Positions 17,023 to 25,526 of a stretch of DNA of 64,000 nt are shown in pieces; within the stretch, counting starts at the first letter, position 1, and every line of letters begins with the position of its first letter. The notes under the pieces are model-generated. The model had not been told where the DNA came from. It did not search any database and saw nothing but the letters and a program-made list of their open reading frames with translations. This DNA is from Hymenobacter psychrotolerans DSM 18569. Lineage in GTDB: Bacteria > Bacteroidota > Bacteroidia > Cytophagales > Hymenobacteraceae. The position numbers were made by a program, and so were the translations under genes. The stretch covers positions 372,001-436,000 of the forward strand of contig NZ_FRAS01000001.1 of the NCBI RefSeq assembly GCF_900142395.1, read 5' to 3'.

Positions 17023-18102
17023 TCATCTCGCCAGAATTTGGGCCACCTTGGGCTCCGGCAACCCCAGCCAGTCCAGCGCGTTCTGGCCCAGCATTTTGGC
17101 TTTCATTTCATCCGGAAAAGGCATGGAATGAATCAATTCCCCCGGCGTCAGCTCGCCCAGCGGAAACGGGTAGTCGGTGCCGAGCGTGATTTTGTCAGCC
17201 CCCAGCGTCTTCACCAGGTAGTCCAGCATCAGCGGGTCGTGCACCAGCGAATCAACCCAAAAGCGGCCCAGGTACTCGCGCGGATTCACGTTGTTGTCGA
17301 CGGCACACAGGTCGGGCCGCACCTGGAAGCCGTGCTCAATGCGGCCGATGGTGCTGGCAAACGTGCCACCGCCGTGGGCCACGGCTACGCGCAGTTTCGG
17401 CAGCCGCTCCAGCACGCCGCCAAATACCAGTGAGCACAGCGCCAGCGTGCTTTCGGCGGGCATGCCCACCAGCCAGGGCAGCCAGTATTTGGGCATTTTC
17501 TGCTGCGCCATCATGTCCCAGGGGTGCACAAATACGCAGGCACCCAGCTCTTCAGCCGCCGCAAACACCTCGAACAGCTCCGGTGCATCCAGATTCCAGT
17601 CGTTGACGTGCGAGCCAATCTGGATGCCGGCCAGCCCGATTTTCATGCACCGCTCCAGCTCCCGTACGGCCAGGTCGGGGGCCTGCATGGGCACGGTGCC
17701 GAGGCCGACGAAGCGCGTAGGGTAGCGGTGCACCACATCGGCAATATGGTCGTTGAGCAGCTGGCTTAGGTCCAGCGCATCGAGCGGCTTGGCCCAGTAG
17801 CTAAACATTACGGGCACGGTGCTGAGCACCTGCACCTGCACCCCAAACTGGTCGTACTCGCGCATCCGCACTTGCGGGTCCCAGCAGTTGTCCTGGATTT
17901 CGCGGAAGAACTTGTCGTCCTGCATCATGCGGGCGCAGCACGGCTTGTGGTGGTCGAGCCGGATGAACCCGCCGTAGCCGTACCGTTCGCGCAGATCGGG
18001 CCAGCGTTCGGGCAGAATGTGGGTGTGGATGTCGATGGAAAGCGTGTCGGCGAGGAAAGCGGAAGCGGGGTGGGCGGCGTGAGGGGAAGCGGAAGAAAGC
18101 AT
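17023..18102 (-). CDS. 2-amino-3-carboxymuconate-6-semialdehyde decarboxylase (ACMSD)
   Basis: 359 residues, amidohydrolase superfamily. It decarboxylates the ring-opened product of 3-hydroxyanthranilate, diverting carbon away from quinolinate and NAD. The metal ligands are visible in order: DIHTH (residues 24-28), H193 in FVHPWDM, the HGGG His near 243, and the Asp of LGTDYPFPLG near 310. An Arg in GGFIRLDHH matches the substrate-binding Arg. The gene follows the 3-hydroxyanthranilate dioxygenase gene after 36 bases on the same strand, giving a two-gene operon in reaction order. The symbol nbaD is used in Pseudomonas. Confidence 0.93.
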   Translation of the reverse strand: MLSSASPHAAHPASAFLADTLSIDIHTHILPERWPDLRERYGYGGFIRLDHHKPCCARMMQDDKFFREIQDNCWDPQVRMREYDQFGVQVQVLSTVPVMFSYWAKPLDALDLSQLLNDHIADVVHRYPTRFVGLGTVPMQAPDLAVRELERCMKIGLAGIQIGSHVNDWNLDAPELFEVFAAAEELGACVFVHPWDMMAQQKMPKYWLPWLVGMPAESTLALCSLVFGGVLERLPKLRVAVAHGGGTFASTIGRIEHGFQVRPDLCAVDNNVNPREYLGRFWVDSLVHDPLMLDYLVKTLGADKITLGTDYPFPLGELTPGELIHSMPFPDEMKAKMLGQNALDWLGLPEPKVAQILAR

Positions 18103-18138
18103 TGCCGCGGGTGGGCTTGGGTGGGTGGGAAAAGGAGG

Positions 18139-18681
18139 TTACTCGACGGGTGGCGCGGCTACAGACGCCGGAGCAGGCATGTAGGTGCCGCACTGCTTGC
18201 AGGTGCGCAGGTCGTCGTTTTGCCAGAAGGCATTCATGATGGGGGGCAGCTGGGTCACGATGTCCGTGATTTCGGCAAACTCCTCATAGAGCTTGTGGCC
18301 GCAGTTTTCGCAGTACCACTGGAAGCCGTCCAGTTCGCCGGCCGTGCGGTAGCGCTCCAGCACCAGCCCCACCGTACCGGCCGGCCGGCGGGGCGAATGC
18401 GGCGTGCGGGGCGGCAGCAGAAACATTTCGCCCGCCTTAATTTCAATGTCAACTGGCTTACCGTCCTCAATAATCTTCACTACAATGTCGCCCTCGATTT
18501 GCAGGAACAGCTCCTCCCCTTCATCGAAATGGTAGTCTTTGCGGGCGTTGGGGCCGCCTACTACCATCACAATAAAATCCTGGTTGTCTTTGAAGACCTG
18601 CTGGTTGCCCACGGGTGGCTTGAGCAGATGGCGGTGTTCATCAATCCACTTCTGGAAGTTGAAAGGACGGGCAACGGGCAT
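18139..18681 (-). CDS. 3-hydroxyanthranilate 3,4-dioxygenase
   Basis: 180 residues from the ATG at 18681; the frame extends further upstream, but MPVARPFNFQKWIDEH is the family start. This cupin enzyme opens the ring of 3-hydroxyanthranilate. The iron ligands H51, E57 and H95 fall at exactly the positions used in the Cupriavidus enzyme, and R47, R99 and E110 fit the substrate contacts. The bacterial-type C-terminal rubredoxin-like site is complete: CENC (124-127) and CKQC (161-164). Usual symbols are nbaC or haaO. ACMSD follows in the same operon. Confidence 0.96.
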   Translation of the reverse strand: MPVARPFNFQKWIDEHRHLLKPPVGNQQVFKDNQDFIVMVVGGPNARKDYHFDEGEELFLQIEGDIVVKIIEDGKPVDIEIKAGEMFLLPPRTPHSPRRPAGTVGLVLERYRTAGELDGFQWYCENCGHKLYEEFAEITDIVTQLPPIMNAFWQNDDLRTCKQCGTYMPAPASVAAPPVE

Positions 18682-18876
18682 GGCGAAGGGTGGTTGGGGT
18701 ATAAGGATAGCCGGCCGGGCCGCAAGCCGGACAGCTTGGCCGAACTTACGCAAAACCCGCACGAATTTTCCATTGTCCGGTCCGGAGTGGAGCCGGCTGC
18801 GCCTCGGTTTCCTGCTAGTCAGGCCGCAGTCCGCCGGGTATTTTGCTACTTTTAAGCTCACTTCGACCGCGCTTTC

Positions 18877-19668
18877 ATGAATCTGGATCTTACTTCGCAA
18901 TACGCTCTGGTGGGCGGCAGCACGCAGGGCATTGGGCGGGCCGTAGCCGAGGAGCTGGCCCGCCTGGGCGCCACCGTCACGCTGCTGGCCCGCGACGAAG
19001 CCCGGCTGCGCGAAACCGCCGCCGCCTTGCCTACTCCCCACGGCCAGCCACACACCTATCTGGTAGCAGACTACTCGGAACCGGCGCAGCTGGCGCAGCG
19101 GCTGCACGAGTATCTGGCGGCGCATCCGGCAGGCTTCCACATTCTGGTGAACAACACCGGCGGGCCGGCCGGCGGGCCTATCCTGGACGCGCCCATCGAC
19201 GCCTTCCGGGCCGCTTTCGAGCAGCACCTGATCTGTAACCACCTCCTGACCCAGGCAGTCGTGCCGGCCATGCGCCAGCGCCGCCACGGCCGGATCATCA
19301 ACATTATCAGCACCTCCGTGAAGCAGCCGTTGCCGGGCCTGGGCGTGTCGAACACCATTCGGGGCGCGGTAGCCAGCTGGGCCAAAACCCTGGCCAACGA
19401 GCTGGGCCCCGATGGTATTACGGTTAATAACGTGTTGCCCGGCGCCACCCTTACGCAGCGTCACTCCTCGCTCATCGAGAAAAAAGCCGCCCAGACCGGA
19501 CAATCGGCCGAGGAGATTGAAGAAGGCATGCTGAAGCTGATTCCGGCCCGCCGGTTTGGGCAGGCGGAGGAAACTGCCGCCGCCGTAGCCTTCCTGGCAT
19601 CCGGGGCCGCCGCCTACATCAACGGCACCAACGTGCCCGTGGATGGCGGCCGCACCGGCAGCCTGTAG
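18877..19668 (+). CDS. Short-chain dehydrogenase/reductase
   Basis: 263 residues. Classical SDR with the NAD(P) motif GGSTQGIG (residues 14-21), NNTGG in place of NNAG, the catalytic Ser in IINIISTSV, and a C-terminal DGGRTGSL end. The usual YxxxK is replaced: the matching stretch reads GLGVSNTIRGAV, lacking both Tyr and Lys. Activity by the standard mechanism is therefore doubtful. It is divergent from the 3-hydroxyanthranilate dioxygenase gene, which suggests, without proving, a role near kynurenine breakdown. A TACTTTTA box (18847-18854) may be the promoter. Confidence 0.85.
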   Translation: MNLDLTSQYALVGGSTQGIGRAVAEELARLGATVTLLARDEARLRETAAALPTPHGQPHTYLVADYSEPAQLAQRLHEYLAAHPAGFHILVNNTGGPAGGPILDAPIDAFRAAFEQHLICNHLLTQAVVPAMRQRRHGRIINIISTSVKQPLPGLGVSNTIRGAVASWAKTLANELGPDGITVNNVLPGATLTQRHSSLIEKKAAQTGQSAEEIEEGMLKLIPARRFGQAEETAAAVAFLASGAAAYINGTNVPVDGGRTGSL

Positions 19669-19728
19669 CGCCTCATTGCGCCTCCCAGTCATTTATCTTT
19701 ACTGATTCCCAGTTAAGCCTGCCCTTCC

Positions 19729-20451
19729 TTGGTTTCCGTTAATACCCTCTCCATCGTCATCCCAGTTTACAACGAGGCCCGCACTATCCACCAGATCCTG
19801 GACCTGTTGCGGGAGTTAAAGCTGATTAATGATATCGGGAAGGAAGTGATTCTGGTGAATGACTGCTCCACTGATGATTCGGCGGTAGCTATCGAGGCAT
19901 ATGCGCTCCGCCACCCGGAAATGGGCCTGCGCCTGCTGCACCATACGACTAACCAAGGCAAAGGCGCTGCGCTGCACACTGGCATCCGCGAGGCCACCGG
20001 CGACTATATCATCATTCAGGATGCCGACCTGGAGTACGACCCACAGGAATATAACTGCCTGCTAAAGCCCGTGCTGAAGGGCTTTGCCGATGTGGTGTAC
20101 GGCTCCCGTTTCATTGGCGGCAACCCACACCGCATTCTGTTTTTCTGGCACAGCATCGGCAACAAGCTGCTTACTTTCCTCTCGAACATGTTCACGGATT
20201 TGAACCTGACCGATATGGAGACTTGCTACAAGCTTTTCCGCCGCGACATTCTGCAGGGCCTGAAGCTGCAAGAGAAGCGCTTCGGCTTCGAGCCGGAAGT
20301 CACAGCCAAAGTTTCGCGGGTGAAAGACGTGCGCATCTACGAAGTAGGCATCAGCTACTACGGCCGCACGTACGCGGAAGGCAAGAAAATAGGCTGGCGC
20401 GACGGGTTTCGTGCCATCTATTGCATTGTCAAATACGGCTTGTTTGGGTAG
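19729..20451 (+). CDS. Family 2 glycosyltransferase, dolichyl-phosphate-sugar synthase-like
   Basis: 240 residues from a TTG start at 19729; no ATG is available before the conserved [13 protein letters not shown]. The GT-A fold has NDCSTDDS, the DxD-type QDADLEYDP, and [21 protein letters not shown] and [12 protein letters not shown] are typical of soluble enzymes that load glucose or mannose on polyprenyl phosphate. No C-terminal membrane helices are present. It would make lipid-linked donors for the GT-C-like proteins next door. A TATCTTTA box lies at 19694-19701. Confidence 0.85.
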   Translation: MVSVNTLSIVIPVYNEARTIHQILDLLRELKLINDIGKEVILVNDCSTDDSAVAIEAYALRHPEMGLRLLHHTTNQGKGAALHTGIREATGDYIIIQDADLEYDPQEYNCLLKPVLKGFADVVYGSRFIGGNPHRILFFWHSIGNKLLTFLSNMFTDLNLTDMETCYKLFRRDILQGLKLQEKRFGFEPEVTAKVSRVKDVRIYEVGISYYGRTYAEGKKIGWRDGFRAIYCIVKYGLFG

Positions 20452-20507
20452 ATATCTGTACGCCGCTATTCTTCAGCTTTCGGTTCAGAGGAAGAGTCAC
20501 GCGCTTA

Positions 20508-21947
20508 CTACTGCACCTGATTCTCTGTAAGCAACCGTGGCCCCAGTTCCAGTGTAGCCTGCACACTACTCGATAGGGTAAAGCAGCCTAACAGAAAGAC
20601 AAGATATACTAGTCCATATTTCAGCCACTGCTCAGCTGGTTGCTGCTTAAGGCTAAGACGCGAAGGCCAGCCAAAGCAAGCTATGGCATATAGCAGCAGA
20701 TGCAACGGTAGAAAAAAGCGTGTTTCAACTACTATCGGCACGGAAGCGGCACACACTATGAGTAGCGCCCCAAGCACTAACCATTGGTGCAAGCTTAGCT
20801 GAGTTATCTTCTTGAGGGATAGACAAAGAGCGATAAATATGACACTATACAGTAGCCAAGACAAGAAGATATTAGATTGATAAATGTTTTTTACATACGG
20901 ACTGGTGTATAGCAAATCTAATCCATTGAAAAGGTGGCGGGCGTAAAGGCAGGCTATATCAGCATTATGCTGCCAGGCAAAGGAAAAATATTCCGCATAG
21001 GACCCCAGTTCGGGAAGATAATTTTCCCTTAACATCCTAGACCCAGCTTGGTCAACAAATACGACTTGAAGCTTAGAATATTGATTACCAACATTAGTTT
21101 CATAACGCTGTATTTGCAGACCCTGATTTAGTTGCCATAAATACAAATCCTTAGAACTTCCTACTTTATAACCTTCACTCTCCCCTAAAGGCAATATTTT
21201 AGAAGAATCAAAGTTTTTTTTATTTATTAAATACTGAGGATACCCTACACAAAGAAAAGCTATTACCAGAATTACAAGCCGCAGGGCCTTATCTGCATAC
21301 CTACGAACACCTTGCTGCATGCTATCGGTATGAAGCACTAATAATAGAACAAATGGCACTGCCAATAAATAAATTGGGCGACAGTATACAGAGGCGGCAA
21401 CAAGTGCTCCAGCGCAGAACACATACAGTATATTTCGGTTATAATAAGACGATATCAATGCCAATAGCAAGGCCAAAATAGCTGGAAAATCAGAGAGGAA
21501 GAAATTAAAATAGTCCCTCCAAAAATACAGGCACAACATTGAAAATAGCACCTTCTGCCAGAAATACAAATATCCCCCAGAAACCTTTTCCCATAATTTT
21601 GGAGCAGCAAATCCAAAAGTCACTCCGGCATAAATGCAACCAATAAACTTTATAACACTTATATTACTATTATCCAAAAAACAACGAGAAAAAACTACAA
21701 AAGGGTAGTGTAGCAATGGAAAAAAGTACCCCCGTAGAGAGTCTTTAAACCCATATAAAGAGAAGCCATTTTCGGAATCAAACGACTTAGCTAAGAACCA
21801 ATAATTCTCAGAGTCATAATACTGCACAGAATACTTAGAGGTGGACACATGAATCAAGCTTATAAAGAATACTAATAGAAACATCCAAAATGCATTGATA
21901 CGGGTAGAGAGCAATACCCTTTTTGCTGCAGAAAGCATTTTTGACAT
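20508..21947 (-). CDS. Polytopic membrane protein, GT-C/ArnT-like (AT-rich)
   Basis: 479 residues with about ten to eleven membrane segments. After the first helix, the loop contains QYYDSENYWFLAKSF, an acidic pair of the kind used by GT-C enzymes, followed by a periplasmic YFFPLLHYPF. A hydrophilic loop sits near residues 240-330. The gene is clearly AT-richer than its neighbours, suggesting foreign origin. It is the last gene of a four-gene minus-strand unit (24553 to 20508) behind two lipoproteins and another polytopic protein. Family membership beyond a GT-C-like topology is not certain. Confidence 0.65.
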   Translation of the reverse strand: MSKMLSAAKRVLLSTRINAFWMFLLVFFISLIHVSTSKYSVQYYDSENYWFLAKSFDSENGFSLYGFKDSLRGYFFPLLHYPFVVFSRCFLDNSNISVIKFIGCIYAGVTFGFAAPKLWEKVSGGYLYFWQKVLFSMLCLYFWRDYFNFFLSDFPAILALLLALISSYYNRNILYVFCAGALVAASVYCRPIYLLAVPFVLLLVLHTDSMQQGVRRYADKALRLVILVIAFLCVGYPQYLINKKNFDSSKILPLGESEGYKVGSSKDLYLWQLNQGLQIQRYETNVGNQYSKLQVVFVDQAGSRMLRENYLPELGSYAEYFSFAWQHNADIACLYARHLFNGLDLLYTSPYVKNIYQSNIFLSWLLYSVIFIALCLSLKKITQLSLHQWLVLGALLIVCAASVPIVVETRFFLPLHLLLYAIACFGWPSRLSLKQQPAEQWLKYGLVYLVFLLGCFTLSSSVQATLELGPRLLTENQVQ

Positions 21948-21997
21948 ATCAGTTATCAGAACAACTATTCGCCCAAACTATAGTAAATGCACTGTTA

Positions 21998-23341
21998 CTA
22001 GCAGCCATGCTTATTCTCGACAAGAGCACCCGGGCCGCTGCCTTCTACCAGCAGCAGCAAAAAGAGCGACAGAAACATGCCAACGGACGCCAGGTAGCTG
22101 TAAGGAACCTGTAGAAAGGCGTAGAACGTTATCAGGTAGAGCTTAAGCACCAGCACCGCATAAATCCGATAGTCAGTGCGCAGGAGTCGCTGGCGCCAGT
22201 AAATTACGCCTGCGGCTGCAGTCAGTAGCAGTAGCAGTGCTATATGTACTGTTTTAAGTAGCCGAATCCTGTCGACCAGTTCGCCATCGGCAAATCGGAA
22301 AAAGAAGTTACCGAGGCCCACTCCGTTGTACAAATGGTACGGAAGCCCTTGGTCATTGAGGTGTCGCCATTCGCCAACGGCCACATCGGTGTAGGCGGCC
22401 TGCACCCGGAAAAACAGTCCCCAGTCCTGTGACATGAAAGGCACAATATACAGTGCCAACACCCCGACCAGCACGGCGCCTGCCATCAAAAATGCCCGCT
22501 GCTTCGACTCCTGAAAGAAAACCAGCAAAAAGTAAAGCGGCAGCCAGATAGCCAGCGAAAACCTGGACAGTAGGCACAGCAGCAACCCAAGTACCTGTAG
22601 CGGCCAGGAACGCAGCAGAATGCCCGCCACCAGCAGAAAATAGTAACCTACAATCATGCTTTCTACCGTGAAGCCAAAAATGGAGGCATCCGTTCGGATG
22701 ATGGCGTAGGTGAAGGCAAAAGGCAGGAAGGTTAGCAGAAACGTATAGCGAGCAGACTTGGGCAGGCGGGCCACTATTGCCACATAAGCGCCAAAACCCA
22801 ACAGCAGCAGCAAGCTGCTCATCCATCGATAATCGAAGCGCAACCACTCGGGCAGCAGATAGGGCAGCCAGGTAGCAGGCAGGTACGTGGGCAGAGCAAA
22901 ATAACCAAGCTCATCCGTAAAAGGAGTATATACCTGCTCGTGGTTTAAAAACCGCTTAGTGTAAATACTCAGCGCGGGAATGATATCGGAAGAAGAAATC
23001 TGAATCAGGTAGTTGCTGATAACTTCCCGCATTTTTCCGCTGCACAGCCATATACCAAAACTGATGGCAAGTAGAATAGCAATCCAGGGGCGCGGTCGGG
23101 CAGGCACCTGTGGCAACGTCCACGTCCGATGACGGGTGTACAGGTACGTAGCCACACAAGCCAGAACGCCCGCCAAGTATAGTAGCACAGGACTACCGTA
23201 GTAACCAAACTCGCCCCGCATGAACGTGAATAAGGCAGCTTCGGCGGCTAGTAGCCAGTAAATCAGCTGCCGCAGGTTGGCAGGTAGAAGCAACGAGGAG
23301 AATAGTGCGCGCACAGCAGAGCAAAAAGAGCGAATGGCCAC
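21998..23341 (-). CDS. Polytopic membrane protein, probable GT-C glycosyltransferase
   Basis: 447 residues, about eleven membrane segments. A loop after the third or fourth helix reads YTPFTDELGYFALPTYLPATWLPYLLPEWLRFDYRW, with the acidic residue and aromatic-Pro pattern seen in GT-C and mannosyltransferase-like proteins. It starts 28 bases after the lipoprotein gene at 23370, mirroring the arrangement at 15046-16993. Catalytic activity and substrate are inferred only from topology and context. Confidence 0.65.
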   Translation of the reverse strand: MAIRSFCSAVRALFSSLLLPANLRQLIYWLLAAEAALFTFMRGEFGYYGSPVLLYLAGVLACVATYLYTRHRTWTLPQVPARPRPWIAILLAISFGIWLCSGKMREVISNYLIQISSSDIIPALSIYTKRFLNHEQVYTPFTDELGYFALPTYLPATWLPYLLPEWLRFDYRWMSSLLLLLGFGAYVAIVARLPKSARYTFLLTFLPFAFTYAIIRTDASIFGFTVESMIVGYYFLLVAGILLRSWPLQVLGLLLCLLSRFSLAIWLPLYFLLVFFQESKQRAFLMAGAVLVGVLALYIVPFMSQDWGLFFRVQAAYTDVAVGEWRHLNDQGLPYHLYNGVGLGNFFFRFADGELVDRIRLLKTVHIALLLLLTAAAGVIYWRQRLLRTDYRIYAVLVLKLYLITFYAFLQVPYSYLASVGMFLSLFLLLLVEGSGPGALVENKHGC

Positions 23342-23369
23342 AGATGCTGACCATTCAGCAGGTACTGGT

Positions 23370-23903
23370 TCAGTTTTTCCGGCGCAGCTGTATATCGTCG
23401 AAATACGCCGCTTGCACCGCCTGATACCGCCACGGATACACTTTCAGCAGGCTGTGAGGTGGGGCATTATCTGGAATCCGGACCTGCATTTCAATAAGCA
23501 TCCACCGGTTATATGTTTTTATCTGCTCCACTAGGCTCAGGCCATGCCAGTCCAGTTGCTGCCCGGTGGCCGGGTCAAGTAGTTGAACTACCAAAGCCGC
23601 ATTGGTCTCCCCAGAAGTGCGCAGCGCCCATGCCGACACTTGCAGCTTTTGCCCGGGCTGCAGCTTGGCATCAGCCAAGGTGGTAGTATAGCCGGCTCCA
23701 AACTCTGTGGCAGCATCGACCTTAACGGCATAGCTGCCCGAATGCGCCCGCTCCGTGGTCAGGCCTGGGGGCACAGCAGCTACCCAACCGCTCAGCGACT
23801 CGAAATCATTCTGACTAATTAGGTCTGCCGAAACAGGGCTTTCAGGGCTGCAACTACACAGCAGGCCACCGGCAACAAGGGAGACAATCACAAATTTTGC
23901 CAT
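23370..23903 (-). CDS. Lipoprotein, member B of the three-paralogue family
   Basis: 177 residues. Signal peptide with lipobox GGLLCSC gives Cys18 as the lipidated residue. The mature part opens with SQNDFESLSGWV, then GLTTERAHSGSYAVKVD, a central AWALRTSG strand, YNRWMLIEMQVRIPD, and ends YFDDIQLRRKN. The same landmarks occur in the adjacent protein at 24014-24553 and, more weakly, at 16379-16993. The layout resembles a single beta-sandwich carbohydrate-binding module. It sits between member C and a polytopic membrane protein on one transcript. Confidence 0.7.
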   Translation of the reverse strand: MAKFVIVSLVAGGLLCSCSPESPVSADLISQNDFESLSGWVAAVPPGLTTERAHSGSYAVKVDAATEFGAGYTTTLADAKLQPGQKLQVSAWALRTSGETNAALVVQLLDPATGQQLDWHGLSLVEQIKTYNRWMLIEMQVRIPDNAPPHSLLKVYPWRYQAVQAAYFDDIQLRRKN

Positions 23904-24013
23904 GAACCAGCAATAAGACGGATGAAACCTAGCTGGTAAAGCAGCTAAGTACCCGAGCCCTTACCTAGAAGAGGCCAGGAAACTCGGGCACAGGTGCTTT
24001 GCCAATCACGCTA

Positions 24014-24553
24014 TTAAGGTTCGCGACGAATAACAATATCATCGAGGTATGTCGGGCCGGGCACGGGACCGTTCCGCCACAGGTAAATGGATAAGCGGCT
24101 GTTGAAGGTTGCTTCAGCCGGCACAGTTATATCCTTGCTTACCTTCACCCACTTCCCAAACTCCCCTTTCACGGCTACGTTCAGGTCCAGGCTTTCCCAT
24201 AGCAACGACTTGTCACTTGCTTCGGCAGGGTCTATAACCGTAATCAAGGCAACTGGTGTCTTTGCACTTGGCACAAATGCCCAGGCTTCAATCTTGATTT
24301 TCTTGATCCGCGAATTATGCAACCGGCCTAGAGGGGTTCTATACGTCATGCTGAAATCATAGACGTTATCTACCTTGATAGAGTACTTGCCTGAATGCGC
24401 CTTCTCGGTAGTTAGTGTCGGATTTTGAGGCTCTGGCAACCATCCATAAATGGATTCAAAATCATTAGACATCATTACGCTGCTGTCAACTTCAGCTTTG
24501 TCAGCACACCCGGACAGGCCTATTATAGATAGGCAGAAAAGTAAGCGTTTCAT
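24014..24553 (-). CDS. Lipoprotein, member C of the three-paralogue family
   Basis: 179 residues from ATG 24553. Lipobox IIGLSGC puts the lipidated Cys at 16. The mature domain repeats the landmarks of member B: SNDFESIYGWL, LTTEKAHSGKYSIKVD, IEAWAFVPSA, GKWVKVSKDITVP, IYLWRNG and TYLDDIVI. It is the first gene of the minus-strand unit, 62 bases downstream of a perfect TAACTTTG promoter box. The tandem B and C copies look like a local duplication that has since diverged. Confidence 0.7.
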   Translation of the reverse strand: MKRLLFCLSIIGLSGCADKAEVDSSVMMSNDFESIYGWLPEPQNPTLTTEKAHSGKYSIKVDNVYDFSMTYRTPLGRLHNSRIKKIKIEAWAFVPSAKTPVALITVIDPAEASDKSLLWESLDLNVAVKGEFGKWVKVSKDITVPAEATFNSRLSIYLWRNGPVPGPTYLDDIVIRREP

Positions 24554-24615
24554 CAAAAAATCAGGAAAGAATGGAATCTGGCTTGCTCCTTAAAGATGGA
24601 TAAGGCGCGTGCCGC

Positions 24616-24623
24616 CAAAGTTA
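24616..24623 (-). promoter_or_regulatory. Promoter -7 element of the lipoprotein/GT-C unit
   Basis: The minus strand reads TAACTTTG, a full match to TAnnTTTG, 62 bases before the ATG of the first gene. Confidence 0.55.
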
Positions 24624-24767
24624 CAATATTCCTATGGGGTGCATAATATCAGTCTAGCTCTGTCCACGAAAAATCGTTGTATTGTAGGCTTCTTACGTAT
24701 CCGCTGCAGTATCAACTCTTCAAACTCATACTTGTATCTTCGGGCTTTAAAAAACACACCCGGCACG

Positions 24768-25517
24768 ATGGACCTTACTTATGAGCAGAAATATCATCAG
24801 TTGGAAGAGCAACACTGGTGGTTTACGGGCCGCCGGGATGCTGTCCGCAAGCTGATTCATAGCCTGCAGATTCCGGCTTCTGCTTCTATTCTGGAAATAG
24901 GTTGCTCGGCCGGGCCGCTACAGCAAATTCTCAAGGCTGATGGCTACCAACGTCTTACGGGCATTGATATCAGTGAAAACGCTATTGCGTTGGCCAAGGA
25001 GCGAGGCATTCCAAATGTTTCCGTGATGGATGGCGCTCAGTTGGAGTTTGCCGATGCCTCATTTGACTTGCTTATTGCCTCCGATGTGCTGGAGCATATT
25101 GAGGATGAGGAGCGCGCCGTCCGCGAGTGGTCCAGGGTATTGCGCCCCGGTGGCCGCATGATAGTGTTTGTGCCGGCCTTTCAGATGCTCTGGACCCGCC
25201 ACGACGAGGTAAACCATCATTTTCGGCGCTATACCGGTGCGCATTTGCGGGGTGTACTGCAGAAGGCTGGCTTACACTTGGAACGCTCTTCGTACTGGAA
25301 CTCGACGCTCTTTTTCCCGACATCTATGATGCGGCTGGCCAAGCGAATACTTCCCCGCCCCGCCACAACCGAGCCCACCGATACCGGCGACCTGAAGCAG
25401 TTTCCCGGCTGGATTAACAGCGCCCTGAGCCGGCTGCTCAAAACCGAAAACACCCTGCTCAAGCACGCGCCCCTCCCGGTCGGCGTGAGCGTATTTGCCA
25501 TTGCCCGCAAACCATAG
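24768..25517 (+). CDS. Class I SAM-dependent methyltransferase
   Basis: 249 residues from the ATG at 24768. Motif I ILEIGCSAGPLQQIL (near residue 44), an acidic strand-2 end (GIDIS), motif II FDLLIASDVLEHIEDEE and the LRPGGRMIVFVPAF strand define a methyltransferase_11/25-type enzyme. The N-terminal YHQLEEQHWWFTGRR resembles methyltransferases found in polysaccharide and glycan loci. Ten bases separate its stop from the GT2 gene, so the pair is an operon. The acceptor may be the lipid-linked sugar or glycan. Confidence 0.85.
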   Translation: MDLTYEQKYHQLEEQHWWFTGRRDAVRKLIHSLQIPASASILEIGCSAGPLQQILKADGYQRLTGIDISENAIALAKERGIPNVSVMDGAQLEFADASFDLLIASDVLEHIEDEERAVREWSRVLRPGGRMIVFVPAFQMLWTRHDEVNHHFRRYTGAHLRGVLQKAGLHLERSSYWNSTLFFPTSMMRLAKRILPRPATTEPTDTGDLKQFPGWINSALSRLLKTENTLLKHAPLPVGVSVFAIARKP

Positions 25518-25526
25518 GCGCTTTTC

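Noticed and set aside
18682..19692. N-terminal extension of the 3-hydroxyanthranilate dioxygenase
   Set aside because: The frame is open, but the sequence is the antisense of the SDR gene, and the dioxygenase iron ligands take their family positions only with the start at 18681.
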